Shown piece by piece: positions 12,921 through 22,975 of a stretch of 46,433 nucleotides of DNA. The stretch spans positions 1 to 46,433 of the forward strand of contig WSYJ01000003.1 of NCBI GenBank assembly GCA_020186115.1. Direction: 5' to 3'. The DNA is from Histomonas meleagridis. Its lineage: Eukaryota > Parabasalia > Tritrichomonadida > Dientamoebidae. Made by a program: the position numbers and the translations under genes. Position 1 is the stretch's first letter. Every line of letters begins with the position of its first letter. The notes under the pieces are model-generated. The model worked only from the letters and a program-made list of their open reading frames with translations, had not been told where the DNA came from and ran no database searches.

Positions 12921-13464
12921 TTATTTCATCTTATGAATTTGTTCAACAAGCCAATCTAATCCCTCATACAATCCATCTCCTGTTGTTGCACATGTTCCTT
13001 GAACATGCCATGGACGATTTGTGTTTGTGTTAAGTTTTAATCTATTTCCTAATTCCATTGACTTAACTGCATTTGGAAGATCTTGTTTGTTAGTATAAAC
13101 AAGTAAAACGGAATTACGTAATTCATCTTCTTCCAGAAGTCTATGTAAAACATCACGTGCTTCATCAATTCTTCCGATATCATTAGAATCAACAACAAAA
13201 ATAACTCCTTATGATGTGGAAATAATGTCTCCAAAGTGGTCGAATTCGGTCTTGACCTCCAACATCCCATACATTCATGTTAAGTCCTTTGTATTCAAAT
13301 GTTTCAACATTAAAGCCAATTGTTGGAATTGTTGTTACTCGTTCTCCAAGTTTAAGTTTATATAAAACTGTGGTTTTTCCTGCTGCATCAAGTCCTAACA
13401 TTAAAATCCTTGTTTCTTTATTCTTGAACCATTTGTTATATATATCACTAAAAAATAAACCCAT
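12921..13464 (-). pseudogene. ARF-family small GTPase, one frameshift
   Basis: ARF GTPases recruit vesicle coats and lipid-modifying enzymes to Golgi and endosomal membranes in their GTP-bound, N-myristoylated form. The first frame starts [12 protein letters not shown], with the Gly2 needed for myristoylation. It then shows the P-loop GLDAAGKT (about residues 24-31), switch [10 protein letters not shown] and switch [14 protein letters not shown]. After HYF near 13208 the frame breaks. The next frame carries [10 protein letters not shown], the guanine-specificity motif NKQD and [17 protein letters not shown], ending at the stop at 12921. ARFs normally have four residues between HYF and the GVIFVV-type strand; here there are 10 bases instead of 12. 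This is either a two-base deletion or a sequencing error. With that repaired, the length (about 180 residues) is normal and every GTPase motif is present. Confidence 0.9.
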
Positions 13465-13469
13465 TGTAT

Positions 13470-13475
13470 AAATGA
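13470..13475 (-). promoter_or_regulatory. Trichomonad initiator (Inr) of the ARF gene
   Basis: On the minus strand, TCATTT lies just upstream of the ARF ATG and matches the TCAYTW initiator. With transcription starting at the A of TCA, the 5' leader would be about nine bases, typical of trichomonad mRNAs. It fixes the ATG at 13464. Confidence 0.6.
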
Positions 13476-14167
13476 TGTGACTGAATGCTTGATCAACACA
13501 TTTCTACAACTTTCCATCTGACCAGAATCGAAATTTAACGATACAAAAATTTAAACGTTCTGTTTCACATCACTTTCCCCTCTTAAATTTACATTTGAAT
13601 TCATGTGGAAATTGATTTTCTTTAATATTTTCTCTGATCGTTCCAGAAGTAAATATTTTGGCTGATAATACAACACTTTCTTCAATTTTTGTTTCTTTTT
13701 ACGAAAAAGAATAGAATATCACTGTTACTATTACACAAATAACAATAATCGCAATTGAAACACAAATAAGAAATCAGATTAAAAACTGATGTATTAAATT
13801 ATAATCACTTTATTCATAAAAAAATTCGTATATGTATAGATTCCATTCGAATTAGAAATTGTATTCAACACAAATGAATTATAAAATGCAACTGTTTGTG
13901 ATAATGATATTGCATATGTGAACTAGATAAATATCTGTTTTATGATTTACTTATTAGTGCCTCAAATAAAAATAATAAATAAAGTACGAGTTGCCTCCAA
14001 ATGTAGGCTTTCAAACATTTTACTTACATGATGAAAAACATACTAATAATAAAATTCACATTGATTTAACAAAGATTTTTAAGTTGTTCAGGAATTTCAT
14101 TGGAATGAACGATTCGATTTGAATTCGATGGTTTATTTCCTATGTGTTTAGGATTGACACAAAAGTG
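13476..14167. other. Divergent intergenic region between ARF and ankyrin genes
   Basis: About 690 bp of AT-rich DNA separate two divergently transcribed genes that each have an Inr at their border. I see no ORF of note, RNA gene or repeat. It presumably contains the upstream control elements of both. Confidence 0.5.
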
Positions 14168-14173
14168 TCATTT
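14168..14173 (+). promoter_or_regulatory. Trichomonad initiator (Inr) of the ankyrin gene
   Basis: TCATTT lies seven bases (A to ATG) before the ATG at 14177. It supports that ATG over the in-frame ATG at 14144, which lies upstream of the inferred transcription start. Confidence 0.55.
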
Positions 14174-14176
14174 CAT

Positions 14177-15451
14177 ATGGAATTTCAAGCAAAAAGCCAA
14201 ATTCATGGGAACGAATGGGAAACATTACAATATATTAAGAATTTAATATTCAATTTAAACAAAGAAAATATCATTCAATCTTCAAAATTAATTATAAGTA
14301 AATTTGATGATATTTATCCATTATCTTTTAATTTAATTATTGTTAGGATTACATATGCAATTACTCTCATACGAATGAAAGATATTGATTTATATTTGGA
14401 TTTTCTTAAAGAAATAAAAAAACTAGAAATGAACATTCATCAAGAAATTGATATTTTTGATATATATGGACATTTTCTTGTTAGTAAAAGTACACAAGAA
14501 TCATATTATCTTCTTTCCAAAATGATTGAAGATAATTTACTTGATAAAAAAATCATTAAAAATATAAAACACTCGATTGCTTCTCAAGGATATTTTGTGC
14601 AATACATGCCAAATGAAACAATTAAAGAATTGGGGGATTATAAATTTACTGAATATATTCAAAAAAATTATGAAGAACTTTCAAAGAATGATTGGGAACT
14701 TCATAAGAAATTAATTAAAGAAGGAGCTAATCCAAATGAAATTGCAAAAATAATTCGAAATGATGAAATCGAAAAACTTCAAGAAATATCATCACAAAAT
14801 AATTTTGATTTTGATCAAACAATTGAACCATCACTTTATGAAAGATATTCATTTGTTAATAAAAAGAATGTTAGATTAATTGATTATGCAGCATTTTTTT
14901 CATCAGTTAAATGTTTTAAATATTTACTTATGAATGGTTCAAATGTATTAAACACGGGTAAATATGCAGTTGCAGGTGGAAATATTGAAATCATTCATTT
15001 ATGTGAACAAAATCATTCATCATTTGATAAAGCATCTGAAACAGCAATTAAATTTTATCAAAATGATATCTTTAAATATATTTATGATAATAAATTAGAA
15101 AAAATACAATCAAAGCCAAAAACGCCTAAAGTCACACATTATTTGATAGATCTTTGTATTCAAAAAGATAATTATGATATTTTAGCATTTTTGGAAGAAA
15201 AAGGAATTGATATTAATGCATGTAATATAAATGAATCAGCAATAAATGGAAATTTATATCTTGTTAAATGTTTCCTTCAAAATAATCAAATTCCAAAAAA
15301 TATTTTGCCATTTGCTTCAGAATCAGGAAATGTTGAACTTGTGAAATATATTTTAGATAAAGAAGGAATTGATATTAATGCAAAAAATATTCATTTGAAT
15401 AATTTGGAATATGTTTTAATAATTTGGAACAGCACTTCATATAGCAGTTAG
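14177..15451 (+). CDS. DUF3447-type ankyrin-repeat protein with an eroded 3' end
   Basis: A 424-aa frame beginning MEFQAKSQIHGNEWETLQ. The first half is helical and resembles the N-terminal region of the large trichomonad DUF3447/ankyrin family. Ankyrin-like repeats follow, including IDYAAFFSSVKCFKYLLMNG, CEQNHSSFDKASETAIKFYQ and ASESGNVELVKYILDKEG. Such proteins act as protein-binding scaffolds; the partner is unknown. The last residues come from a 20-bp minisatellite insertion, which shifts the frame just before the next ankyrin module (starting about 15426) and causes the stop at 15449-15451. Further ankyrin modules continue downstream without an open frame, so the protein is probably a shortened form. 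The start was chosen from the initiator at 14168. A paralogue in ruins lies at 18403-19260 on the other strand. Confidence 0.75.
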   Translation: MEFQAKSQIHGNEWETLQYIKNLIFNLNKENIIQSSKLIISKFDDIYPLSFNLIIVRITYAITLIRMKDIDLYLDFLKEIKKLEMNIHQEIDIFDIYGHFLVSKSTQESYYLLSKMIEDNLLDKKIIKNIKHSIASQGYFVQYMPNETIKELGDYKFTEYIQKNYEELSKNDWELHKKLIKEGANPNEIAKIIRNDEIEKLQEISSQNNFDFDQTIEPSLYERYSFVNKKNVRLIDYAAFFSSVKCFKYLLMNGSNVLNTGKYAVAGGNIEIIHLCEQNHSSFDKASETAIKFYQNDIFKYIYDNKLEKIQSKPKTPKVTHYLIDLCIQKDNYDILAFLEEKGIDINACNINESAINGNLYLVKCFLQNNQIPKNILPFASESGNVELVKYILDKEGIDINAKNIHLNNLEYVLIIWNSTSYSS

Positions 15452-16275
15452 AAATAATAATATAGAAATAGTAAAATTACTTTTAGATAAAGGAATTGAT
15501 ATTAATGCAAAAAATATTCATTTGAATAATTTTATATATGTTTTAATAATTTGTAATATGTTTTAATAATTTGGAATATGTTTTAATAATTTTATATATG
15601 TTTTAATAATTTGTAATATGTTTTAATAATTTGGAATATGTTTTAATAATTTGGAATATGTTTTAATCATTTGAAATATGTTTTAATAATTTTATATATG
15701 CTTTAATAATTTGGAATATGTTTTAATAATTTTATATATGTTTTAATAATTTGAAACAGCACTTCATATAGCAGTTAGAAATAATAATATAGAAATAGTA
15801 AAATTACTTTTAGATAAAGGAATTGATGTTAATGCAAAAAATATTCATTTGAATAATTTGTAATATGTTTTAATAATTTGGAATATGTTTTAATAATTTG
15901 GAATATGTTTTAATAATTTGGAATATGTTTTAATAATTTATAATATGTTTTAATAATTTGGAATATGTTTTAATCATTTGAAATATGTTTTAATAATTTT
16001 ATATATGCTTTAATAATTTGGAATATGTTTTAATAATTTTATATATAATTTTATATATGTTTTAATAATTTGAAACAGCACTTCATATAGCAGTTAGAAA
16101 TAATAATATAGAAATAGTAAAATTACTTTTAGATAAAGGAATTGATGTTAATGCAAAAAATATTCATTTGAATAATTTGTAATATGTTTTAATAATTTGG
16201 AATATGTTTTAATAATTTGAAACAGCACTTCATATTGCAGTTAGAAATAATAATATAGAAATAGTAAATTTACTT
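15426..16275 (+). repeat. Higher-order repeat: ankyrin modules alternating with a 20-bp minisatellite
   Basis: Four almost identical copies of an ankyrin-coding module of about 105 bp begin near 15426, 15752, 16072 and 16219. Each reads (G/E)TALHIAVRNNNIEIV in one frame; the last copy is cut short near 16275. Between them lie blocks of a unit close to AATATGTTTTAATAATTTGG, about 220, 210 and 40 bp long. The distance between the first three modules is 326 and 320 bp, so module plus minisatellite was copied together. The spacers contain stops and lack the GTAYGT start expected of a trichomonad intron, so I do not read them as introns. Confidence 0.85.
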
Positions 16276-16690
16276 CGGAACAAAAATTCTAATTGTATTC
16301 TTTTATGATTAGAATACATTTGATTATCTGAAGAAATATTAATAATTTGAAGACTTCCACATGAACTAAAAGTATGTGGTGATATTAATGTAACACTAGA
16401 ATTGTTATGTTATTCAAGGAATAACAATTGTTTCCAAGTTTTATTTAAATGTAACATTTTCCTATATTAGCAATCATATCTTGTATGCTCATTAATTTAT
16501 CTCATATTGAAGAAGATCTATTTGCTAAAGATTTTGAAGAAAACAATTTAATATGAAAATTTAATGTTATTATTATATTTGCTAATGATAATCATATTAT
16601 ATATAATAGAAGAAAACATATGATTTACCAAACAACAAAAAGGTTTATTAAAATAATAAATAAATTATTTTATTCTTAAAATATGTTTAT
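16276..16690. other. AT-rich intergenic DNA
   Basis: About 400 bp between the end of the ankyrin repeat array and the 3' end of the BspA-like gene, which converge here. I see no gene or clear repeat. Confidence 0.5.
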
Positions 16691-18103
16691 TTATATTTGA
16701 CTTATGAATTTTTCTTCTTTGAAATCGTCTGCAAATGGATCTTCTTCAATATTTGAATTATTAATACCAACTGAAAATGTATTATATATTTCATTAATTT
16801 TATTATTATTTTCATCTGAAACATTCATTTCTTCTTCATTTTGTTTTCGCTTCTTATTTTGATATTTAATCATAAAAATTTTTATTATCATTATAAATGC
16901 AATAATTATTACAATTACAATAACAATTATAATGATAATTAATGTATTATTATCAAAAGTGTTTATTATTATATCGATATAAGAAATATAAAAAAATTCG
17001 AATAATAAGTAAAATATTATAAATAATATATAAAATCGAAACAAATATATTTAGTTTCAGTTTCAATGAAAGTAATTGAATAAAATTTTAAGAAAGTATA
17101 ATGATAAACTGATAAAGTTTTTGTGTATGATAAAGAATAAGTTAAAGTATAAGTATTAACGAATGAAAAATTCATCGAAAATGTATTAACGAAAGTATTT
17201 AAATCAAAATTGCTTTTTGTTCTCGTAAATGTATTTAACTTAGTTAATGTATGAATTAGCATATGTATTTAAATTAGTGAATGTATCACTTTGTGTGAAT
17301 GTGCGTGTTGGCTGGTGACATTCGTCAAGTGTTGTTCCCTTAGTAACACTCATATTTCCAAATGTTTCATTTTGATATGTTTCTATTGTCATAACTGTTG
17401 TCGCATTTATATTAACAAATGCATCATTTTTTATTTCTGGTGAAATTACTCCATTAAAATGAATACATTGAAGTGATGTACAATTAACAAATGTTCATGA
17501 ATTAATATAATGACCATTTTCATCAATAAAAATTCTTTCTAAATTAATACAACTTGCAAAAGCATAATCCATAATAGAAGTGACTGAATTCGGAATTGTA
17601 AATGTTTTACTTTTCATATTCGGATAACTAATAATTTGTGTAATTTCTTTAGCATATAAAACGCCATCATTTTGATAATTCGAATATTCAAAATTTTTAT
17701 CTGAAACATTAATAATTTGAAGATTTGTACATTCTAAAAATGGATTTCCAATGGAAGTAACAGAAATTGGTATATAAATATTCGCAAGGTTTGTACATCC
17801 TCTGAATGCATCAGATCCAATACTTCGTACGCTTACATCTAAAGTTTTCGTTTCAAGTCTTGTACATTTAGAAAATGCATTACAACCAATGTTATTACAA
17901 CGAATTGTAATATTAATTAACAAAATACATTCATAAAATGCACCGTCTCCAATTGAACTCATTAATTTTTCTGGAAATTGCACATATTCTAGTTTTTTAA
18001 ATGATGCAAATGCTCCACTACCTATATTTTCAACTGACTCTCCAATTATTACTGTTATTAATAAAAACCATTCTCTAATTGCATTATTTTCAAGCTCCAA
18101 CAT
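16691..18103 (-). pseudogene. BspA-like LRR surface protein, broken
   Basis: The first part (18103-17495) is a run of LRR_5/BspA-type repeats with motifs such as IGSGAFASFKKLEYVQFPE, IGDGAFYEC, IGSDAFRGCTNL and TNLQIINVSD. An in-frame TGA at 17495-17497 interrupts it, and the same frame continues with TFVNCTSLQCIHF and SPEIKNDAFVN. A Ser/Thr/Asn-rich stalk with repeated NTF and SYT motifs follows after a frameshift near 17260. After another frameshift near 17040 comes a strongly hydrophobic segment of about 25 residues, a basic KKRKQNEEE stop-transfer stretch, and a cytoplasmic tail ending EEDPFADDFKEEK. This is the architecture of trichomonad BspA proteins, proposed to act in surface adhesion. 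One nonsense codon and two frameshifts make it a pseudogene. Confidence 0.8.
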
Positions 18104-18402
18104 TATTAATTATAATACATTGTATAAATTAAAGATATTCCAAAAAATTGAACATTTTATCAGTATGTAATTCGGTATTTTTGTTTATCCACCCTGTAAA
18201 AATTATATCTTCGGATCTACACATAATTCAGATACATGACAATGGATTAACCCCATGAAATAAAAAAGTAAATGATTGGAAATATTTACTTTTACATAAG
18301 AAATAATTCTCAAATCATATTAAAAAATGCGAAAAGGATTTTTATGATTCTTTAAAACATATAAAAATTTTAATTGAATGTTTATCTATGTTTACAAGAT
18401 GA
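18104..18402. other. AT-rich intergenic DNA
   Basis: About 300 bp between two minus-strand pseudogenes. No feature seen. Confidence 0.45.
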
Positions 18403-19260
18403 TTTTTTTGTTGAAATTTCATGAATTAATTCAGTTAATTCTGTGTGACCACTATTTGTTGTGCAATCATAAATGCTGTTTTAAATAATATAAATTTTTT
18501 CCGAAAATATTTTGAAATAAGAAATCAAATAAATTAATATGTTTAGAGTTGATATTAATTCCTTTTTGTTCGAGAAGTAATTTAAATACTTCTATATGTC
18601 CTTTTTCAGATGCAACCATAAGTGCTGTTTCGAATAATTTAAGGCATTACCAAATATTATTTTTGAATTAATTAATAACAAAATTAATATCAAATAAAAC
18701 ATATAAATATTTTTATTATTAATATTAATTCCTTTTTGCTCGAGAAGTAATTTTACTATTTCTGTATAACCTTTTTCAGATGCTTTAATAAGTGGTGTTT
18801 GAAATATTGTTCACACAAATGAATGATTTCAAAATTTCCACCTGCAACTGCATAATCACCTGTGTTACTTACATTTGCACCATTCATAAGTAAATATTTA
18901 AAACATTAAATTGATCCAAAATATGCAGCATAATCAATTAATGTTACATCTTCTTGATTAATATATGTGTATCTTTCATAAAGTGATCGCTCAATAGTTT
19001 GGTTAAAATCAAAATCATTTTGTGATGATATTTCTTGGAATTTTTCTATTTCATCATTTCGAATTATCTTCACAATTTTTGATGGTTAACTCCTTCTTCA
19101 ATTAACTTCTTATGAAGTTCCCAATCATTTTTTGAAAGTTCATCATAATTTTCTTTAATTTTATCTCCAAGTCTTGTATGTTCCAATAATTTATTAATAC
19201 TGATAATTCGGTTGAGGTTGGAATAACGATAGACTTGTTCATGATTTGATCGTTATTCAT
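18403..19260 (-). pseudogene. DUF3447-type ankyrin protein, heavily broken
   Basis: Read on the minus strand, fragments in several frames match the ankyrin protein at 14177-15451: YDELSKNDWELHKKLIEEG, then DEIEKFQEISSQNDFDF, ERSLYERYTYINQEDVTLI, then YLLMNGANVSNTGDYAVAGG, then repeats with EIVKLLLEQKGIN. Frameshifts and stops separate them, and the N-terminal third of the paralogue is absent. As in the first gene, the modules are parted by non-coding spacers that end exactly before the ETAL start of the next repeat. It is a dead paralogue; which copy is older cannot be told from one window. Confidence 0.8.
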
Positions 19261-19285
19261 TTAAAAATTTTTTTATTGTATTGCT

Positions 19286-19530
19286 TGAAAACCCAACGTA
19301 TTCACAGTGTAGTTGACTTTCACACCCAATATTTCAACAAAAAACTCTTCATTATCACTAGCCGTTACGCAATATCTTTTACAAAAAAATTCAAATTTCA
19401 CTGATTTTCATGAAAACATAGCGTATTCACAGTGTAGTTGACTTTCACACCCAATATTTCAACAAAAAACTCTTCATTATCACTAGCCGTTACGCAATAT
19501 ATTTTGCAAAAAAATTCAAATTTTTTCAAT
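19286..19530. repeat. 125-bp tandem duplication
   Basis: Two copies with a period of 125 bp (CGTATTCACAGTGTAGTTGA at 19297 and 19422) are nearly identical; they differ in a few bases such as CCCAA versus CATAG near the start. They lie directly downstream of the transposase 3' end and may be its subterminal region. Confidence 0.85.
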
Positions 19531-19813
19531 TTATTTTTGTTCTCTTAATTCAAATTCCAATCCGCAGTGCCTCCAAAAGTTTAAAACAATTTCCTTCGGA
19601 AATTTTTTGCAGAGCTGATAAAATGATTCTTCTTTTTTCTCTGAAGTTGTAGTATCCATTTTCTTTAATCTCGATCTTAGTACAGCAAAGAAAGAATTAT
19701 CGCACACTGATGCGAACTTTGCTCCTTGAGGTGGGAAATGAAAACATTTTACATTGTGCTGTTCAAGTTCATTTTGTATCTTTTGGTTAGTGTGACTTCT
19801 TAATCGGTCCATC
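19531..19813 (-). pseudogene. Tc1/mariner-superfamily DDE transposase, C-terminal part
   Basis: This is the C-terminal quarter of a transposase whose N-terminal part lies at 41523-42340; the Polinton separates them. It starts at the second catalytic Asp (VMDRLRSHTNQK), then has FHFPPQGAKFASVCDNSFF with the third acidic residue (Asp), and ends at ELREQK. The two Asp are separated by 35 residues (DD35D), fitting the IS630/Tc1/mariner superfamily. The reading frame is open, so this piece decayed little before or after the split. Confidence 0.85.
19808..19813. other. Left target-site duplication of the Polinton
   Basis: TCCATC here and at 41517-41522. The shared string is really GTCCATCAC (nine bases), because the TIR begins with a CA microsatellite, so the exact six bases are uncertain by a few positions. 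A six-base duplication is the norm for Maverick/Polinton integrases. Confidence 0.75.
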
Positions 19814-20129
19814 ACACACACACACAGCATATCTCCACTTCGTTTCTATGTGCACTTCGCTTCGCTCGGTGTGTTTGTCCAAAGGACCAGTTTACTATAA
19901 AAAAAAATACTTTCTTTTTAAATTATATATAAGTATATATATCTTAAAAAAAATAAAATCTAAAAAAAGTCTCAAAATGACCATTTGGTTCAAAAGTGAC
20001 CATTTCATCTGTGCATCTGTGCAAGATCTGGGAAGGTCAAAAATACTATTAAAATAGCTTGAATCATTGTAATAGTATGCTTTTACAAAAATATATATAT
20101 TTAGACTTTATGTATATAATGCTTTTACA
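19814..20129 (+). repeat. Left terminal inverted repeat of the Polinton
   Basis: Starts with a CA microsatellite, then AGCATATCTCCACTTCG, and runs to GCTTTTACA at 20129. It is the reverse complement of 41202-41516 with a single substitution (AGCATATC versus AGCACATC) and one or two CA units of length difference. Its outer 60 bases are GC-richer than the rest of the element. Confidence 0.95.
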
Positions 20130-20317
20130 CTAGCTGGTAAATCTTCATTATCATTATCATCATAATCATAATCATCATCATACATATCTTGCTTCCTTAA
20201 TCTAATATATACTGATTTTTTATCATCAAGATACGATATATAACATAATACTTTTAATGTATAATCTATTACATATATTGTTGCTAGTATACATAACCAT
20301 ATCGTCATAAAACTCAT
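20108..20317 (-). CDS. Small membrane protein of the Polinton
   Basis: A 69-aa frame. The N-terminal half is hydrophobic (MTIWLCILATIYVIDY), probably one membrane segment, and the C-terminal half is acidic (DMYDDDYDYDDNDNED). Its last codons lie inside the left TIR. I do not recognise the family. A small membrane protein next to the TIR could be a virion or host-membrane component, but this is a guess. Confidence 0.45.
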   Translation of the reverse strand: MSFMTIWLCILATIYVIDYTLKVLCYISYLDDKKSVYIRLRKQDMYDDDYDYDDNDNEDLPASVKALYT

Positions 20318-20407
20318 TCTTAATAAAAATAAAAAAAAGAATAGTTGGTTGATTTATTTATATGTTATTCCTGAAAATGATTTAACAAACTTTAAACTTA
20401 TATGTCT

Positions 20408-20911
20408 TTAATCTATAAATTCTATTACATCTGGGAAACTATATTTTAAGTTATATGTTTCACCGTCTTTCTTAACATATATTTTACTAACATAATCATA
20501 AGTATTACTCTTACAACAGAATGCATCAGTGTCTGCTTTTAATAATTCTACTTCATTAGTATCTGTTAATAGTTGTATTAATTTAATTAATTCATCTTCA
20601 TCAGCAATTATATATTTATTAACAATTAATGGATTATTTTCAATAATATCTAAGCATAAAACTAACGCTTGTATTAATAGATCTTTATTATGAATAATTT
20701 GCTGTAAATCGTTATTTAATTCATTAGCTGTTTCGACAGATCTATCTTGAATATTTTCATTATTCTTTTCGTTAATATCTGGATATTTAACAGTATAAGG
20801 ATTTACAACGACATTGACATTTTGATTCTGTTGAGGACTATTAATATTAGTATTAACTTTTGCTAGAAAACCTCTTGAGCACGATAATACATTAGATTAT
20901 GGAACTGACAT
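20408..20911 (-). pseudogene. Unknown Polinton protein, stop at codon 5
   Basis: A frame of 167 codons starting MSVP, then TAA at 20897-20899, then open to the stop at 20408. It includes NTNINSPQQNQNVNVVVNP, a helical stretch LLIQALVLCLDIIENNPLIV, and a C-terminal TYNLKYSFPDVIEFID. No in-frame ATG follows the stop, so as read it makes nothing. I do not recognise the family. It is divergent with 20951-21262 across 39 bp. Confidence 0.6.
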
Positions 20912-20950
20912 AATTTATATAATAAAAAATATATATTTTATAATATTAAA
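20912..20950. promoter_or_regulatory. 39-bp divergent intergenic region (putative two-way promoter)
   Basis: The ATGs of 20408-20911 (-) and 20951-21262 (+) are separated by 39 bases made only of A and T. Two more divergent gene pairs in the element have 40 and 38 bp. No TCAYTW initiator is visible, unlike the host genes in this window. Promoter function is inferred from position alone. Confidence 0.45.
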
Positions 20951-21262
20951 ATGGATATATTTGATTATATAAAAGAATTAAAACTTAAAAAAGTATTTAC
21001 ACTTAAACAAATACCATTTATAGAATTGATCAATTTTTATATAGAAGATTGTGTGATTTATAAATATGTGATAATTTCTGACAGGAATAATATCAAAAAA
21101 TGCAAGAAATTAGGATTGTATTCATTATATGATATACATAACAATATAAATATAAAAATAAAAGAACCATTAGCTAACACTTCTAAAGGACGTTTCATAC
21201 TTATGTTCGATCCTAACAAAAATGATATTACTATAGTTGATGGCGAAGATTACAAGATTTAA
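20951..21262 (+). CDS. 103-aa protein of unknown function
   Basis: An intact 103-aa frame, MDIFDYIKELKLKKVF, with a KCKKLGLYSLYDIHNNIN segment and an ASN-rich end. I do not recognise it. It is the only plus-strand gene in the left part besides the integrase gene, and converges on the major capsid gene with a 19-bp gap. Confidence 0.55.
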   Translation: MDIFDYIKELKLKKVFTLKQIPFIELINFYIEDCVIYKYVIISDRNNIKKCKKLGLYSLYDIHNNINIKIKEPLANTSKGRFILMFDPNKNDITIVDGEDYKI

Positions 21263-21281
21263 TTTAAATATTAATATATTT

Positions 21282-22924
21282 TTATTCTCCAGCGTTCGCA
21301 ATCACTTGTTCTACATATGCATTGGTTATTTCAATTTGTGGAGTTCCGGCCGGTTTCATTGCTCTTACTTTCAATATAGCATCTTCAAAATAAATACCTA
21401 CAGGAATAATAAAACTAATACTTTTAATGCCATCATTTTTATTTAATTTGTTACCAAATAATTCGACTTGAACTGTTTCAATAGTTGGAATACCGCCTTG
21501 AAAATCTTCTCCTTCGTCAAATGGTAATCCTATAAAGAAATTACTATTATCTTTACCATGCCATACTTTTGATGGAGTATTAACACCAGTATTATTAGTA
21601 TAAGTATTTAAATAATAATATGGTTGTACTGATGTTTTTATATCTTTATTATTAATAGAGCTTGATAAGCTACCATTTAAATTTAATGAGTCTAACATCA
21701 TATTAATATTCCTAGAATCATCGACAGTTTCATATGCTTCTCTAGGATATATCTTACCATCAATATTAAAACTATAACTAACTTGTGGGTTAATAAAACA
21801 CGTCCTAGAATATTGTGAAGTTCTAAATACTGTAAACAATGTATCACAGTGTTTTAATTCTATAGTAGCTGCTGTATTATATGATGTAGGACCTGTAGTA
21901 GTATTAGCACCTAATGGTTGTGTAAAATCTCTTACTGAACATACATGTATAGGGAATAACATTTGTACTTGAATATATTTAGCAGCTAATGCATTAAATA
22001 CCTCCATTTTTAACAAATATTCTGCTAATTTAATTTTAACTTATCTGTTACTTGAGTATTACATTTAAATGTTTGTGATATAGCAGCATATGTATATGTA
22101 TAATTAGGAGATGTACCACCTTGAGTTTCTTTAACGTTATCATTAACAGTTTCATTAATATTTCTGAAACCAAAATCTATTAAATAATCACCTTGTAATA
22201 TAGAATTCTTAAACGTAGTATAACTTCCAAACGTAGTATTATTTATAACAGGAGCTATAACTAAATTTTGATAAGAAGGCATTAATTTCATTGATAGTTT
22301 ACCTGCCCAATTAGGATGATATCTCATATTAAATAATAATAAGATATAAGATAAAGGTATACGTAAAGGAATTACTACTTTAATAGGTGTATCAGCTGTT
22401 ATTTTTGAAAGATCACAATATACACCTGGAACCATTGGATCATGATTTCTTATCTTATATATTGTAGCAAAACAATCATTTCCTGCTTTAGCTTCATTTG
22501 ATAAACTATTATATAACATAAACCATTCATATCTAGCATTATGAACATCTTGTATTTTGTCAGTATTACTATAAATCCTATATTGATCAATAGCGTCACA
22601 TGAACATTTATAATAACCAATATAATATTCTTTAAATAAACAATCAGTTTGATTAGGAACTGTTATAGTTATAGTTTGTTCTAAAGTAATATATGAATTA
22701 TCTAAACTAATAATTTTAGATCTATCAGTAGCTATATCAACATAAGTTGTATCATTTTCATTAATTTGACCAACATTTCAATAAGAAGTAGCTGTTGTAT
22801 ATTCATAATTTCCAGGTATAATCTCTGAAAGTTTTATCGCTTCATAAACAGCGTTATACCAATCTCCTAAATTGCCTGACATAGCATCTATAACATTTGG
22901 TTGTTGATTTTAAGGTGCAAACAT
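21282..22924 (-). pseudogene. Polinton major capsid protein (double jelly-roll), broken
   Basis: About 545 codons from MFAP to VIANAGE. The C-terminal half has the block typical of Polinton and virophage capsid proteins: RTCFINPQVSYSFNIDGK, then YPREAYETVDDSRNINM, then later ISFIIPVGIYFEDAILKV. The family forms hexons built of two jelly-roll folds per subunit. Defects: TAA at codon 5 (22910-22912), TGA at codon 49 (22778-22780, in SY*NVG where Trp is plausible), and a frameshift near 22020-22030. The frameshift looks like a five-base tandem duplication of AAATT, turning KLKLAEY into KLKLN*. The gene is 51 bp downstream of the coiled-coil gene on the same strand. The family assignment rests on motif recognition. 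Confidence 0.75.
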
Positions 22925-22975
22925 ATTATGATATTAAAAAAATATGAAAACATTAGTTAAAAAATGGATCTTCGA

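Noticed and set aside
15531-16218. Minisatellite spacers as introns
   Set aside because: The trichomonad intron start GTAYGT and the ACTAACACACAG-type end are not present, and the spacers are simple tandem repeats.
19848-20057. 69-aa frame in the left TIR and its twin at 41274-41576
   Set aside because: Both lie in the inverted repeat and are the same sequence. No protein features; by-products of the TIR.
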